64,000 nucleotides of DNA from JALOAD01 sp023228995 [NCBI: Candidatus Muiribacterium halophilum] (GCA_023228995.1 JALOAD010000002.1:62001-126000), one strand, 5' to 3'. Numbered from the stretch's first letter, positions 45,791 to 54,705 are shown. Notes: generated by a model from the sequence alone, not told the origin. A program made the numbers and translations.

Positions 45791-48169
45791 ATGAAAAGGT
45801 TTTTTTTAACAGTAGTTTTATTTTTAAGTGTAATATTAAGTTTTTCAGCAGGCTATATGGAACCTATTCCTGAAATAGTTGAAATGGTTAAAAAACAACC
45901 TGAACCTGTATTTGTTACCAAAGTAAGTTCAGGAATGTATGTTGAAGCATATTATAATGCTTTGCCTGATATATCAGATCTTGCCAAAAAAAGCGAAAAA
46001 ATTGCAGGAGTAAGATTAGATCCTTCAAATTTTCAAAAAGAAGAAAATACTTTTTACACAGCTTTTAAATTTTATTCAAAAGATAGAAAAGAAATTAAAA
46101 TATCAGGAATACCTCAAGATATTAAAATAATTGATTATGAATTTGAATATACTAGTAAATATTTTTCATTTACCGTAAAAAGAGAAAATACAACAGAATT
46201 ATGGATTATAGATTTTGAAAAGAAAAAAGCTGAGAGAATTACTTCAAATATAAATACTGTATTTACTAATGGTATGAAATGGGTTAAAAATTCTCCTGAT
46301 GAAATTATTGTTGCTTTATCAGCAAATGCAGCAAAAAAAACTCCTGAAATGACAGTGGATTCAATTGAACCAGTTATACAGGAATCTTTTGGAAAAGAAT
46401 CAAAAGTTAGAACTTATCAGGATTTATTAAAAAATAATTATGACGAAAAACTTTTTGAACATTATTTTACAACAATATTATGTAAAATAAATCTTAAAAC
46501 TGGTAAAAAAGATTATATAACAAAACCAGGAATTTATTATATGGATTCAAGTTCTCCTGATGGTAATTATATTTTAGCAACAGAGTATAAAAAACCTTTT
46601 TCATATACAGTGCCTTTTTATTATTTTAATCGTGATTCAATATTAATTGATTTAAAAACAAGTGAAAAAATAATACTTGAATCACATAAAACAACAGACT
46701 CAGTACCAATTGGAGGTGTGTTTACAGGAAGAAGATATTTTGATTGGGTTCCATATTATCCTTCAACACTTATTTATGCTGAAGCACTTGATGGAGGAGA
46801 TCCTGAAAACGAAGTTCCATTTAGAGATAGTATTAAAGTAATGGAAAAACCTTTTAAAACAGGAAAAGAAGTATTAAAACTTAAAGATAGATATTATGGA
46901 TTAAGTTTTTTAATGGATAAAAAAGGTGAGGGTTTTATAACAGAATATGAATGGAAAAAAAGATGGATAAAAACTTATCATATTGATATTGAAAAAAACA
47001 ATGCAATTATAAAAAAAGTTGAAGATCTTAGTGTAAATGATGAATATAATTCAATTGGAACTTTTTGTGAACACAGAGATAAAACTGGTAATAAAGTCGT
47101 TATATTAAAAGATGGATATATATATTCATCAGCAAAAGGTGCAAGCAAAGATGGATATTTCCCAGTTTTATACAAAATATCTTTAAATGATTTTACAAAA
47201 TCAGAAGTTTTCAGATCTTCTAATGATAAATACGAAAGATTTTTATGTTTTACAGATGAAACTTTTACAAAAATTCTTATAAAAAGCGAGTCAAGTACTG
47301 AATATCCAAATTATTATGAATATAATCCAATTAAAAATTCCAAAAAACAAGTTTCATTTTTTGAAAATCCATTTAAAGTATTTGAAAATGTAAAAAAAGA
47401 AATTGTTAAATACAAAAGAGAAGATGGAATTGAACTTTCAGGAACTCTTTATTATCCACCAAATTATAAGAAAGGACAAAAAGTACCTTGTGTACTTCAT
47501 TCTTATCCACTTGAATATACAGGAAAAAACACAGCTTCACAGGTAAGAGGAAGCAGTAATACATTTACAAAAATTTCTTATATGTCAGAACTTTTCTTCT
47601 TATTACAAGGAATAGCAGTATTTAAAGATGCACAATTCCCAATAGTTGGAGATCCTAAAACAATGAATGATACTTTTGTATCTCAGCTTAAAATGAATGC
47701 TCAGGCAGCAATAGATGCTCTTAAAAACACAAATTCTATCGATACTGAAAAAATGGCTTGTATCGGTCATTCTTATGGAGCTTTCATGGTTGCAAATCTA
47801 CTTATACATACAGATCTTTTTGTAACTGGAATTGCTCAGAGTGGTGCTTATAACCGAACATTGACTCCATTTGGGTTTCAGAGTGAAAGAAGAACTTTTT
47901 GGGAAGCTCCTTCAATATATATGGAAGTATCCCCATTTGCACATGCTGATAAAATAAACGAACCAATACTTATAATTCATGGTGAACAGGATAATAATCC
48001 AGGAACTTATCCTTTACAGTCAGAGAGATTATTTTCCGCAATAAAAGGAAATGGTGGTCAGGTAAGATATCTTGTATTACCATATGAATCCCATGGATAT
48101 AGAGCAAGTGAGAGCATACTACATTTATTATGGGAAAGATACAACTGGGTTGAAAAATATCTAAAATAA
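45791..48169 (+). CDS. Exported S9-family (prolyl oligopeptidase-type) serine peptidase
   Basis: 792 residues with a signal peptide (about 1-20). The first 520 residues form a beta-propeller. The alpha/beta-hydrolase domain contains nucleophile motif GHSYGAFM (Ser near residue 660), the Asp in IIHGEQDNNP and the His in YESHGY near the end. This is the arrangement of S9 peptidases such as acylaminoacyl- or dipeptidyl peptidases. Its role is likely extracytoplasmic peptide breakdown. It is 64 bp after dapF and 17 bp before the YccF-type gene. Confidence 0.92.
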   Translation: MKRFFLTVVLFLSVILSFSAGYMEPIPEIVEMVKKQPEPVFVTKVSSGMYVEAYYNALPDISDLAKKSEKIAGVRLDPSNFQKEENTFYTAFKFYSKDRKEIKISGIPQDIKIIDYEFEYTSKYFSFTVKRENTTELWIIDFEKKKAERITSNINTVFTNGMKWVKNSPDEIIVALSANAAKKTPEMTVDSIEPVIQESFGKESKVRTYQDLLKNNYDEKLFEHYFTTILCKINLKTGKKDYITKPGIYYMDSSSPDGNYILATEYKKPFSYTVPFYYFNRDSILIDLKTSEKIILESHKTTDSVPIGGVFTGRRYFDWVPYYPSTLIYAEALDGGDPENEVPFRDSIKVMEKPFKTGKEVLKLKDRYYGLSFLMDKKGEGFITEYEWKKRWIKTYHIDIEKNNAIIKKVEDLSVNDEYNSIGTFCEHRDKTGNKVVILKDGYIYSSAKGASKDGYFPVLYKISLNDFTKSEVFRSSNDKYERFLCFTDETFTKILIKSESSTEYPNYYEYNPIKNSKKQVSFFENPFKVFENVKKEIVKYKREDGIELSGTLYYPPNYKKGQKVPCVLHSYPLEYTGKNTASQVRGSSNTFTKISYMSELFFLLQGIAVFKDAQFPIVGDPKTMNDTFVSQLKMNAQAAIDALKNTNSIDTEKMACIGHSYGAFMVANLLIHTDLFVTGIAQSGAYNRTLTPFGFQSERRTFWEAPSIYMEVSPFAHADKINEPILIIHGEQDNNPGTYPLQSERLFSAIKGNGGQVRYLVLPYESHGYRASESILHLLWERYNWVEKYLK

Positions 48170-48186
48170 AATATAAGGAGAGTATA

Positions 48187-48558
48187 TTGATTTCTTTGAT
48201 AGGTAATATTATATGGATTATATTTGGTGGAATATTTATTTTTACTGAATATATATTTACAGGAATAGTTTTATGTTTAACAATTATAGGAATACCATTT
48301 GGAATACAATTATTTAAACTTGGAATGTTATCGCTTTTTCCATTTGGAAAAGAAATAAAAACTAAAGAGAATTATTCAGGAGCATTGTCGATATTATTGA
48401 ATATAACATGGATTTTACTGGGTGGTATATGGATTTCAATAACACATATATTATTTGCAGCATTTTTTGCAATAACAATAATAGGAATACCGTTTGCATT
48501 ACAACATTTTAAGTTAGCTGCTCTTGCATTAACTCCATTTGGGAAAGAGATTAAATGA
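48187..48558 (+). CDS. yccF: YccF-family membrane protein
   Basis: 123 residues starting with TTG at 48187 and a good AAGGAGAG site. Two copies of the YccF (DUF307) unit are visible: WIIFGGIFIFTEYIFTGIVL... TIIGIPFGIQLFKLG...PFGKEIK, repeated as WILLGGIWISITHILFAAFF...TIIGIPFALQHFKLA...PFGKEIK. Four membrane helices. The function of the family is unknown; it usually stands near membrane maintenance genes. Confidence 0.9.
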   Translation: MISLIGNIIWIIFGGIFIFTEYIFTGIVLCLTIIGIPFGIQLFKLGMLSLFPFGKEIKTKENYSGALSILLNITWILLGGIWISITHILFAAFFAITIIGIPFALQHFKLAALALTPFGKEIK

Positions 48559-48616
48559 AAATTAACGGGGTTTATTAGTTTGTAACGAATTGTAACTTTA
48601 TCACTCCTTTTTTCTA

Positions 48617-48625
48617 TGTTAGAAT
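48617..48625 (+). promoter_or_regulatory. Extended -10 element before the small secreted protein
   Basis: TG-T-TAGAAT (48617-48625) would start transcription near 48632, giving a leader of about 30 nt that contains AAAGGAGGA before the ATG at 48661. No well-spaced -35 is seen. Confidence 0.4.
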
Positions 48626-48660
48626 AATATTAATAAAGAAAAAAGGAGGATACGCAAACA

Positions 48661-48903
48661 ATGAAAAAATCACTTTTCTTCCTTACATTAATAATATTTG
48701 TTTTTAGCACATGGTCAAACACATCTATAAATTCTAATAATTACTTAAATGATAAAGGGGATTTAGATACTTTACCACCGCTAGTAACACCTTCAACTGG
48801 AGGAGATCTTGATAATATTCCGCCACTTGTTAATCCAATTGATAATGAAGATGGTGATGGATTAGATGATCTTATACCGTTGAATACCCCAAAACGCTCA
48901 TAA
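48661..48903 (+). CDS. Small secreted acidic repeat protein
   Basis: 80 residues with AAAGGAGGA. A signal peptide (about 1-19) is followed by three short degenerate repeats: GDLDTLPPLVTP, GDLDNIPPLVNP and DGLDDLIPLNTP. The Asp/Pro/Leu-rich mature part is only about 55 residues. No known family. Its own strong ribosome site and extended -10 suggest separate, possibly high, expression. Confidence 0.68.
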   Translation: MKKSLFFLTLIIFVFSTWSNTSINSNNYLNDKGDLDTLPPLVTPSTGGDLDNIPPLVNPIDNEDGDGLDDLIPLNTPKRS

Positions 48904-48928
48904 ACTTTTTTCTATTTGAGTCTTCTGA

Positions 48929-49030
48929 ACCTTCGTTCACTTATAATACATCCGTATATTATATGCTTCGCAATGTTCACTCAAGTTACCGAGTAGATTT
49001 TTTTTTGCTTTTGTTTATAAAAACTCCTTC
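48929..49030. repeat. 102-bp repeat shared with 40908-41010
   Basis: Nearly the same sequence as 40908-41010 (ACCTTCGTTCACTT ... AAACTCCTTC) but not followed by the 316-bp element. Confidence 0.8.
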
Positions 49031-49108
49031 ATACTTTATTTTAATTGAAAATTTTCTAACGCCTCTAAAAATTCGACATTCAACATTGGACATTGCAAAT
49101 TAAAAATC

Positions 49109-49142
49109 TGTCATCCGGGTATGATTCTGAACCGGAATCTGT
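49109..49142. repeat. Single CCGGGAT-family unit, diverged
   Basis: TGTCATCCGGGTATGATTCT with GAACCGGAATCTGT: one base is lost in the left arm and the right arm has changed. Same orientation as the array at 40736-40823. Confidence 0.65.
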
Positions 49143-49359
49143 TTTTTAATTTTAAGTTATTTGCTATTTGATGAGTTTTTATTGTATCAGAAGTATAAAA
49201 TGTTGCCAAAACCCTAAAAGATAGTTCTTAATTTTCTAATATAATATTAAATTCAAATAAGTAAATTTGTTATTTCAGTGAATTTGTTATTTCATTGGTA
49301 TAAGCTTTATCTTTTGTTTATGCACAGTATACACAACTTCCGATAATATACATTATGTT

Positions 49360-49689
49360 AACTTGTGGATAAGTATTTAAATTCCTAAAAAGAATATATT
49401 CCCTTGTATTTTATATATCATTAGATAAATCAAACTACCTCAAGTTAGACATAATGTTGGGGTCAGCGCCGGGTGTTGATTATAGTTTTAAGTTTTTACG
49501 ATTTTCGGCATGACCCCACGGTTTAACTTGTGGATAAGTATTTAAATTCCTAAAAAGAATATATTCCCTTGTATTTTATATATCATTAGATAAATCAAAC
49601 TACCTCAAGTTAGACATAATGTTGGGGTCAGCGCCGGGTGTTGATTATTGTTTTAAGTTTTTACGATTTTCGGCATGACCCCACGGTTT
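49360..49689. repeat. 165-bp tandem direct duplication with GC-rich hairpin
   Basis: Units 49360-49524 and 49525-49689 differ at only one base that I can see (TTGATTATAG versus TTGATTATTG), and the next few bases (AACTTG) start a third copy. Each unit contains TGGGGTCA ... TGACCCCA (49458-49465 with 49511-49518; repeated at 49623-49683), further extended by GCCG/CGGC. Each unit also contains TGTGGATAA. Confidence 0.88.
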
Positions 49690-49797
49690 AACTTGGCATA
49701 AACTACTAAAAAGTAAATTCTTCTTTTTGCTTTTTTATAATTATTTAGCTATAATTAGTATAAGTACTAAATAAAAATCATTCTCAAGGAGTTATTT

Positions 49798-50697
49798 ATG
49801 AGATTATATAATTATGAAGAGATATACCCGCTCTCAAAAGCTGAAATAATTAATCTCCTTGATACTTTGGAGTATATTCCAACTTTACCAGACATTGTAA
49901 GTAAACTTTTAACAGAAATTAACAAAAAAGATTTTTCCATATTAAAAATGAGTTCTATTATTGAAAAAGACCCAGCTATTTCATTGAAAGTATTAAAAAC
50001 TGCCAATACTTGTTTTTACCGAGCTATTTCTAGTATTACTTCAATCGATAAAGCAATTATGCGAATTGGTAATGAAGAAATTAAAAATATTGTAATTGGT
50101 ATTACTGCTTTAAATAGTTTTGAAAAGCTTAAAAAAGAAAAATTAGATCTTTCTGACATTTGGAAGCATTCCCTAGCTGTTGGTTATTTAAATACAATAA
50201 TAGGTGAGGTTTCTGGAGTTAAAGATGAAGATTTATGGCTTTGTGGACTTTTTCATAATATTGGTAAAATTATATATGCCTCTTTAATGCCTGAAGTACT
50301 TGAAGTTATTTTAAAAGAAGTTCAAACAAGAGGACTTCCCTTTCATTCTATTGAAAAAGAACTATTAGACTTTAATCACAATGATGTTGGTGTTTGGCTT
50401 ATGAAAAAATGGAATATACCTATTAAATTCCAGCAAGTGGTTAATAATTATATTGAACCTCCAGAAAACGAATTTAAATTTGGTCATAACACTAAAATTA
50501 TTGCAATTACTCATATTTCAAATGCTATTGTTAAATTATCCAAAATAGGTAATAGTAATGATATTGTTACTGGAATAAACGCTAATGTATGGAATTACAT
50601 TGACAAAAGTTGTATTGATCAGGAAGAATTGTTATATAGAATATCTAATCTTAAAGATGAGGTTAATTATTTATTTAATACTTTTATATCTAATTGA
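49798..50697 (+). CDS. HDOD-domain signalling protein
   Basis: 299 residues with AAGGAG. The HDOD domain (about 15-215) is recognisable from LEYIPTLPDIVSKLLTEI, IIEKDPAISLKVLKTANTCFY, ITSIDKAIMRIGNEEIKNIVIG and LWLCGLFHNIGKI. HDOD proteins are HD-related but lack the catalytic pair; here HNIGK stands where HD enzymes have HDIGK, so no phosphodiesterase activity is expected. They act in signal transduction, often with c-di-GMP or chemotaxis. A free-standing HDOD with no attached output domain. Confidence 0.9.
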   Translation: MRLYNYEEIYPLSKAEIINLLDTLEYIPTLPDIVSKLLTEINKKDFSILKMSSIIEKDPAISLKVLKTANTCFYRAISSITSIDKAIMRIGNEEIKNIVIGITALNSFEKLKKEKLDLSDIWKHSLAVGYLNTIIGEVSGVKDEDLWLCGLFHNIGKIIYASLMPEVLEVILKEVQTRGLPFHSIEKELLDFNHNDVGVWLMKKWNIPIKFQQVVNNYIEPPENEFKFGHNTKIIAITHISNAIVKLSKIGNSNDIVTGINANVWNYIDKSCIDQEELLYRISNLKDEVNYLFNTFISN

Positions 50698-50735
50698 ATT
50701 CTCTGAATTAACTAACACATATAAAAATTAAGAAC

Positions 50736-50902
50736 AGATCCCGGCTCAGAAGCATACCGGGATGACAAAAATTCAAAATAGTGCCAGGATGACAAAAATT
50801 CAAAATAGTGCCAGGATGATAAAAATTCAGAAGCATACCGAGATGACAAAAATTCAGAACCATACCAGGATGACAAAAATTCAAAATAGTACTGGGATGA
50901 CA
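50736..50902. repeat. Array of about 28-bp CCGGGATGACAAAAATTC units (6)
   Basis: Begins AGATCCCGGCTCAGAAGCAT and continues as six units ending (G/A)GGATGA(C/T), separated by about 28 bp. Unit positions differ by point changes, with CATACC and TAGTGCC types alternating. There are no unique spacers. Confidence 0.85.
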
Positions 50903-50969
50903 TTTTTTTATATGAAATTTAATTTGAGATGAAATTATATTGATTTTTGTTAATTTAATCAGAAGACTC

Positions 50970-51284
50970 AATTACGAAAACTCGTTAGAAGTTTTTCTAA
51001 TTAATGGATTCAATATTTTAAATAATTATACAATTCAAAACAATTGATATCTTGGTACCAGTTGAAAATTTACATAGTATAAATTTTCTCCTTACATGTT
51101 CAGCTTTAAATTACCTCCATGTAATTTCCTTAAGATTTTCTAATGTATCTTAGTTATTTATAATTTTATTCTTTTTAACTTTGAATTTCTTTTTTGTATA
51201 CTTATTGAAAATCTTAAGACAGCTTCCATAATTACGCTCGATATCAATTTTTTGAATCTATATGTAAAATCTAATTCAAAAAAA
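50970..51284 (-). repeat. 316-bp inverted repeat, right copy
   Basis: Reverse complement of 41011-41326 with about five substitutions (for example TAACATAC versus TAAGATAC and GGAGATAAT versus GGAGGTAAT). It is flanked on both sides by CCGGGAT arrays, while the left copy is flanked by the 103-bp repeat. Confidence 0.85.
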
Positions 51285-51294
51285 AATCAAAAAC

Positions 51295-51489
51295 GAGATC
51301 CCGGCTCAGAAGCATACCGGGATGACAAAAATTCAAAATAGTGCCAGGATGATAAAAATTCAGAAGCATACCGAGATGACAAAAATTCAGAAGCATACCG
51401 GGATGACAAAAATTCAAAATAGTGCCAGGATGATAAAAATTCAGAAGCATACCGAGATGACAAAAATTCAGAATGATACCGGGATGACA
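51295..51489. repeat. Array of about 28-bp CCGGGATGACAAAAATTC units (7)
   Basis: Seven units of the same family, starting GAGATCCCGGCTCAGAAGC. Units 1-3 and 4-6 follow the same order of variants (GGGATGAC, AGGATGAT, GAGATGAC), so a three-unit block was itself duplicated. Confidence 0.85.
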
Positions 51490-51549
51490 TTATATTGATT
51501 TTTTTTATTTAATCAGAGGTTTCAATTAAACCTTCTTTAAATGTTATTA

Positions 51550-52155
51550 TTAAAAGAAATAAAATAAAGCAGATTGTATAATTCCTATTAAAAACCCTAA
51601 TACACCTCCAATTATTTCAATAAATCTGAATTCTTTTTTCATAATTGTAAATAAAATATCTTCTAATTTATCAAATGATAATTCTTCAACTTTTTTCTTC
51701 ACAAGATCTTTGGTGTTAAGAGTGCTTTCAACCTGAAACTTTATAGTTTCTATTATTTCAGGGAGAAATTTTTCAAATTCAACACCTACAAGGTATTTAA
51801 TTTTGTTTATAACTTCTTGATTTAAAAACATTGGCAACATTGGGTTTATATCAATAGCTTTATCTTTTATAAATTTCACAAAATAATCTTCAACAAGATT
51901 TTTAATTTTATCATGAAATTCTTGATTATCTACTACATTATTAAAATCATTATGTGATATAAGTTCTTTTTGAATAACTTCACCAAGATTTTCTGCAAGT
52001 TCTTTTTGTCTTTTAGGAAATATTCCTTGAATTGAAATAATTCCAAGATTTATTTTTTTTCTTGGGTGGAAAAGCATTTTAACAGCTATATAATTTGTAA
52101 CCCAGCCAATAAAACAAGAAATAACAGGTGCAGCTAAAAATTTCCAATGTATCAT
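51550..52155 (-). CDS. DUF445-family membrane protein
   Basis: 201 residues, ATG 52155 with AGGAG. N-terminal membrane helix with AAPVISCFIGWVTNYIAVKMLFHP, the classic DUF445 start, then GIFPKRQKELAENLGEVI, a helical middle and a C-terminal membrane helix ending VLGFLIGIIQSALFYFF. It is shorter than many family members (about 400), matching the compact version. The function is unknown; a membrane-scaffold role is often assumed. Confidence 0.88.
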   Translation of the reverse strand: MIHWKFLAAPVISCFIGWVTNYIAVKMLFHPRKKINLGIISIQGIFPKRQKELAENLGEVIQKELISHNDFNNVVDNQEFHDKIKNLVEDYFVKFIKDKAIDINPMLPMFLNQEVINKIKYLVGVEFEKFLPEIIETIKFQVESTLNTKDLVKKKVEELSFDKLEDILFTIMKKEFRFIEIIGGVLGFLIGIIQSALFYFF

Positions 52156-52267
52156 AAAATAACTCCTAAATAATTTGTATAATTTAAAACGATTTTACAA
52201 AGAAAATATAATAATGTCAATGGAATGAGTTGATGTATTAACGGCAATTATAAAAATCAAATAAAAC

Positions 52268-52299
52268 AGACCCCGGCTCAGAAGCATACCGGGATGACA
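52268..52299. repeat. Single CCGGGAT-family unit
   Basis: GACCCCGGCTCAGAAGCATA followed by CCGGGATGACAG; stem CCCGG/CCGGG with a 13-nt loop. It lies in the 223-bp gap between the DUF445 and thyX genes. Confidence 0.75.
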
Positions 52300-52378
52300 G
52301 AAGCTTTAGAATCCATATTATTATAATGATGCTTTAGAACCATTATTGAACATTTGGTCCGATAAATTAAAACTTTTT

Positions 52379-53059
52379 TTATTTTATGTATTTCTTGTAA
52401 AACGGACAATCAGTTACTTTATCTTTGCAAAAACCCTTAGTTTTGCATGTAGGACCAGCATATTCAAAAATTATAGGAGAAATATCAGATAAAATTTCAT
52501 ACATCTTATAAGCTATAATTCTAATCTCATCCTGAGCTCTCTGACACATTCTTAGCTCTAAAAAATGAAATAATTCTCTAACATTCATAGTAACAATAAT
52601 GTTTGATGCAGTTGATGATGGCAATACATATCTAGCATCTTCTTTATCAATACCAATTTCAATTAATTTATCATAAGCTTTTTTAGTTTTAGTCATTATA
52701 TCTTTATATATTTCAAGTGCTTCTGAGTTGGCTTTTATAAAAACTGGTGTGTAATAATCTAATTCACCTTTAATTCTTACATATCTTTGGGATTGTTGTG
52801 CAAATGAAGCAACTCTGTGTCTTACAAGTTGATGAGTACAAACTCTTGAAACTCCGTCTATGCCAAAAGTGAATATTGCATGTTCTAAAACTGCATGATG
52901 TCCTCTTTCTATAACGGTTTTTATAAGTCTTTCAATTGTTTTCTGATCTAGCTTTTCTTCTAATTCTGAAACTGTTAGTGCTGAATAACACAATCTTGCA
53001 GCAATAGCTATTTTTTTTTCCGGTTCTGAAGTGTTTTGTAATAAGGTGACATTTAGCAT
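52379..53059 (-). CDS. thyX: FAD-dependent thymidylate synthase
   Basis: 226 residues. Makes dTMP from dUMP using methylene-tetrahydrofolate and FAD/NADPH. The ThyX motif RHRxxSxxxxSxRY is present as RHRVASFAQQSQRY (about 80-93). GHHAVLEHAIFTF precedes it and VRELFHFLELRMCQRAQDEIR follows, all family hallmarks. GGGGAG lies about 11 bp upstream of the ATG. No thyA is seen, so this is probably the cell's thymidylate synthase. Confidence 0.96.
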   Translation of the reverse strand: MLNVTLLQNTSEPEKKIAIAARLCYSALTVSELEEKLDQKTIERLIKTVIERGHHAVLEHAIFTFGIDGVSRVCTHQLVRHRVASFAQQSQRYVRIKGELDYYTPVFIKANSEALEIYKDIMTKTKKAYDKLIEIGIDKEDARYVLPSSTASNIIVTMNVRELFHFLELRMCQRAQDEIRIIAYKMYEILSDISPIIFEYAGPTCKTKGFCKDKVTDCPFYKKYIK

Positions 53060-53306
53060 TTAATGTTCTCTCCCCTATTTTTTTATTAAATATATCAGAT
53101 TCATGAAAATTAAACAAAAAAAATTATATACATTATAAAAATTATAAAATTAAAATAAAAATTTATTTGTATATTTGTACAAATAGGCAAATAAATGAAA
53201 AAAACCTGCTTTCAAATTAGTATTAAAACAATTGCAGAAATGTTTTTAATAATTCAAATAAAACAATTATAGAGCCAAAAAAATAAAGTACAAAAATAAA
53301 AAATGT

Positions 53307-54611
53307 TTATTTAAAATAAAAATATCTAAAGTAAATATAAAAACTTGAAAAAACAATGCTTATAAATGTTATGAGAACACTTTCTTTTAAAAACTTCTTA
53401 AAAGTTATCATACCAGGTCGATATTTATCAGCAATACTACAAACAACCAGGTTTGCAGCCGAAGCGAACATTGTACCATTAGCTCCAAGACAAGCTCCTA
53501 ATGCAAGAGCCCACCAAAAAGGCATTGTTTCCGCTTTTGTAAGAGCAAGATTTTGAGGACCAGTTATCACTTGTATTATAGGTATCATGGTTATAACGAA
53601 AGGAACTGAGCTAATTACGCATACTAGAATCGAAGATGACCATAAAATTATCATAACTAATACAAGAGGATTTGTGGTTATTTCTAGCATATAATTAGCA
53701 GCTTGTTGAATCAAACCAGAACTTTCCATTCCACCTATAATTATAAAAAGTCCTGTAAAGAAAAATATTGTATTCCATTCAATGCTTTCGAAAAACTCGC
53801 TAGGTTCTTTAATAGATATAATCATTAGAATGGATGCTCCTAAAAGAGCTACAGTTGCAGGCATCAGACTAAGTGCATCATGGAATATGAAAAGTGTTAA
53901 AGTAAGTGTAATTACTAAAATGCTTTTTATTAGTAAGCTTTTATCTTTTATTGAAGTGTTTTCGTTAAGTGAAGCTAATTTGTTTTCTATTCCAGGTATT
54001 TTTTTAAAAGTTTTTCTATATTTAAACCATAATAAGCCAATCATCACAAACATTAAAACAAGTGAAACTGGTCCTAAATTAAATAAAAAAGCATTAAATG
54101 ATATTGCATTTTTAGACCCGATAAGTATGTTTGGTGGATCTCCTATAAGAGTTGCTGTACCACCAATATTTGATGCAAATATTTCAGCCATAAGAAATGG
54201 GTAAATATTAATTTTCATTATATCTGTTACAAGAAAAGTTATTGGAGCGATAAGTAATATTGTTGTAACATTATCAAGCAGTGCTGATAAAATACCGGTT
54301 AAAAGTGAAAAATAAATAAATACAAGTACAGGTTTTCCTTTTGAAATTTTTACCATTTTTATCGCAAGATATTCAAATAGTCCAGATTTTCTGGATATTT
54401 CAACAATAATCATCATACCTATGAGCATACCTAATGTATTGAAATCAACATATGATATTGCTTCGTTTTGATCTAATATTCTCAATAATATAATTAAAGA
54501 AGCTCCAAATAAAGCAATTATAGTTCTATGAAATTTTTCGGAAACAATAAGTGCTAAACTTCCAAAAAAAATTATCATTGTATATATTTGTAAAGATGTA
54601 AATCCAAACAT
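53307..54611 (-). CDS. ArsB/NhaD-like (ion transporter superfamily) permease
   Basis: 434 residues with about 11 membrane helices; GGAG 6 bp upstream of ATG 54611. It has the repeated family signatures: LDNVTTILLIAPITFLVTD, ASNIGGTATLIGDPPNILIG and, in the second half, FVITMIPIIQ and ACLGANGTMFASAANLVV. These are typical of the ArsB/NhaD/P-protein group of anion or Na+/H+ transporters. The substrate cannot be determined; no ars or nha genes are nearby. Confidence 0.9.
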   Translation of the reverse strand: MFGFTSLQIYTMIIFFGSLALIVSEKFHRTIIALFGASLIILLRILDQNEAISYVDFNTLGMLIGMMIIVEISRKSGLFEYLAIKMVKISKGKPVLVFIYFSLLTGILSALLDNVTTILLIAPITFLVTDIMKINIYPFLMAEIFASNIGGTATLIGDPPNILIGSKNAISFNAFLFNLGPVSLVLMFVMIGLLWFKYRKTFKKIPGIENKLASLNENTSIKDKSLLIKSILVITLTLTLFIFHDALSLMPATVALLGASILMIISIKEPSEFFESIEWNTIFFFTGLFIIIGGMESSGLIQQAANYMLEITTNPLVLVMIILWSSSILVCVISSVPFVITMIPIIQVITGPQNLALTKAETMPFWWALALGACLGANGTMFASAANLVVCSIADKYRPGMITFKKFLKESVLITFISIVFSSFYIYFRYFYFK

Positions 54612-54705
54612 CGCTACTCCGTTTAAAATTATTAGTTTTATTGTTTACAAATGATTTATATAAAACTTATAAAGGTTTCGCCTAAATGTCAAAAAAATAT
54701 TTTTA

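Larger units (their letters stand above)
48904..49797. other. Noncoding repeat region with 165-bp tandem duplication
   Basis: No gene. It contains the boundary word GAGTCTTCTGA, the 102-bp repeat shared with 40908-41010, one CCGGGAT unit (49109-49142), a GACATTCAACATTGGACATT block related to 960-1060, and two tandem 165-bp units (49360-49689) each with a GC-rich hairpin. The 100 bp just before the HDOD gene (to 49797) probably holds its promoter; AAGGAG is at 49787-49792. Confidence 0.75.
50698..51549. other. Noncoding repeat region between convergent genes
   Basis: A 6-unit CCGGGAT array, the right copy of the 316-bp inverted repeat, and a 7-unit CCGGGAT array, in that order. The open frames here read as SSWYGSEFLSS-like peptide repeats and only reflect the 28-bp period. 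No gene. Confidence 0.85.

Noticed and set aside
49318-49537. Possible replication origin: TTATGCACA (49318) and two TGTGGATAA boxes (49364, 49529)
   Set aside because: The two perfect DnaA boxes are one box copied by the 165-bp duplication; in AT-rich DNA about one chance match per window is expected. No dnaA, dnaN or DNA-unwinding element pattern is seen.
50736-51489. Possible CRISPR arrays
   Set aside because: Period is 27-28 bp in total, so there is no room for unique spacers; units are degenerate palindromes, and no cas genes are nearby.
51287-51490. Open frames with SSRYASEFLSS-type peptide repeats
   Set aside because: They arise from the 28-bp noncoding array; frame and repeat length are out of phase with real coding, and no ribosome site is present.
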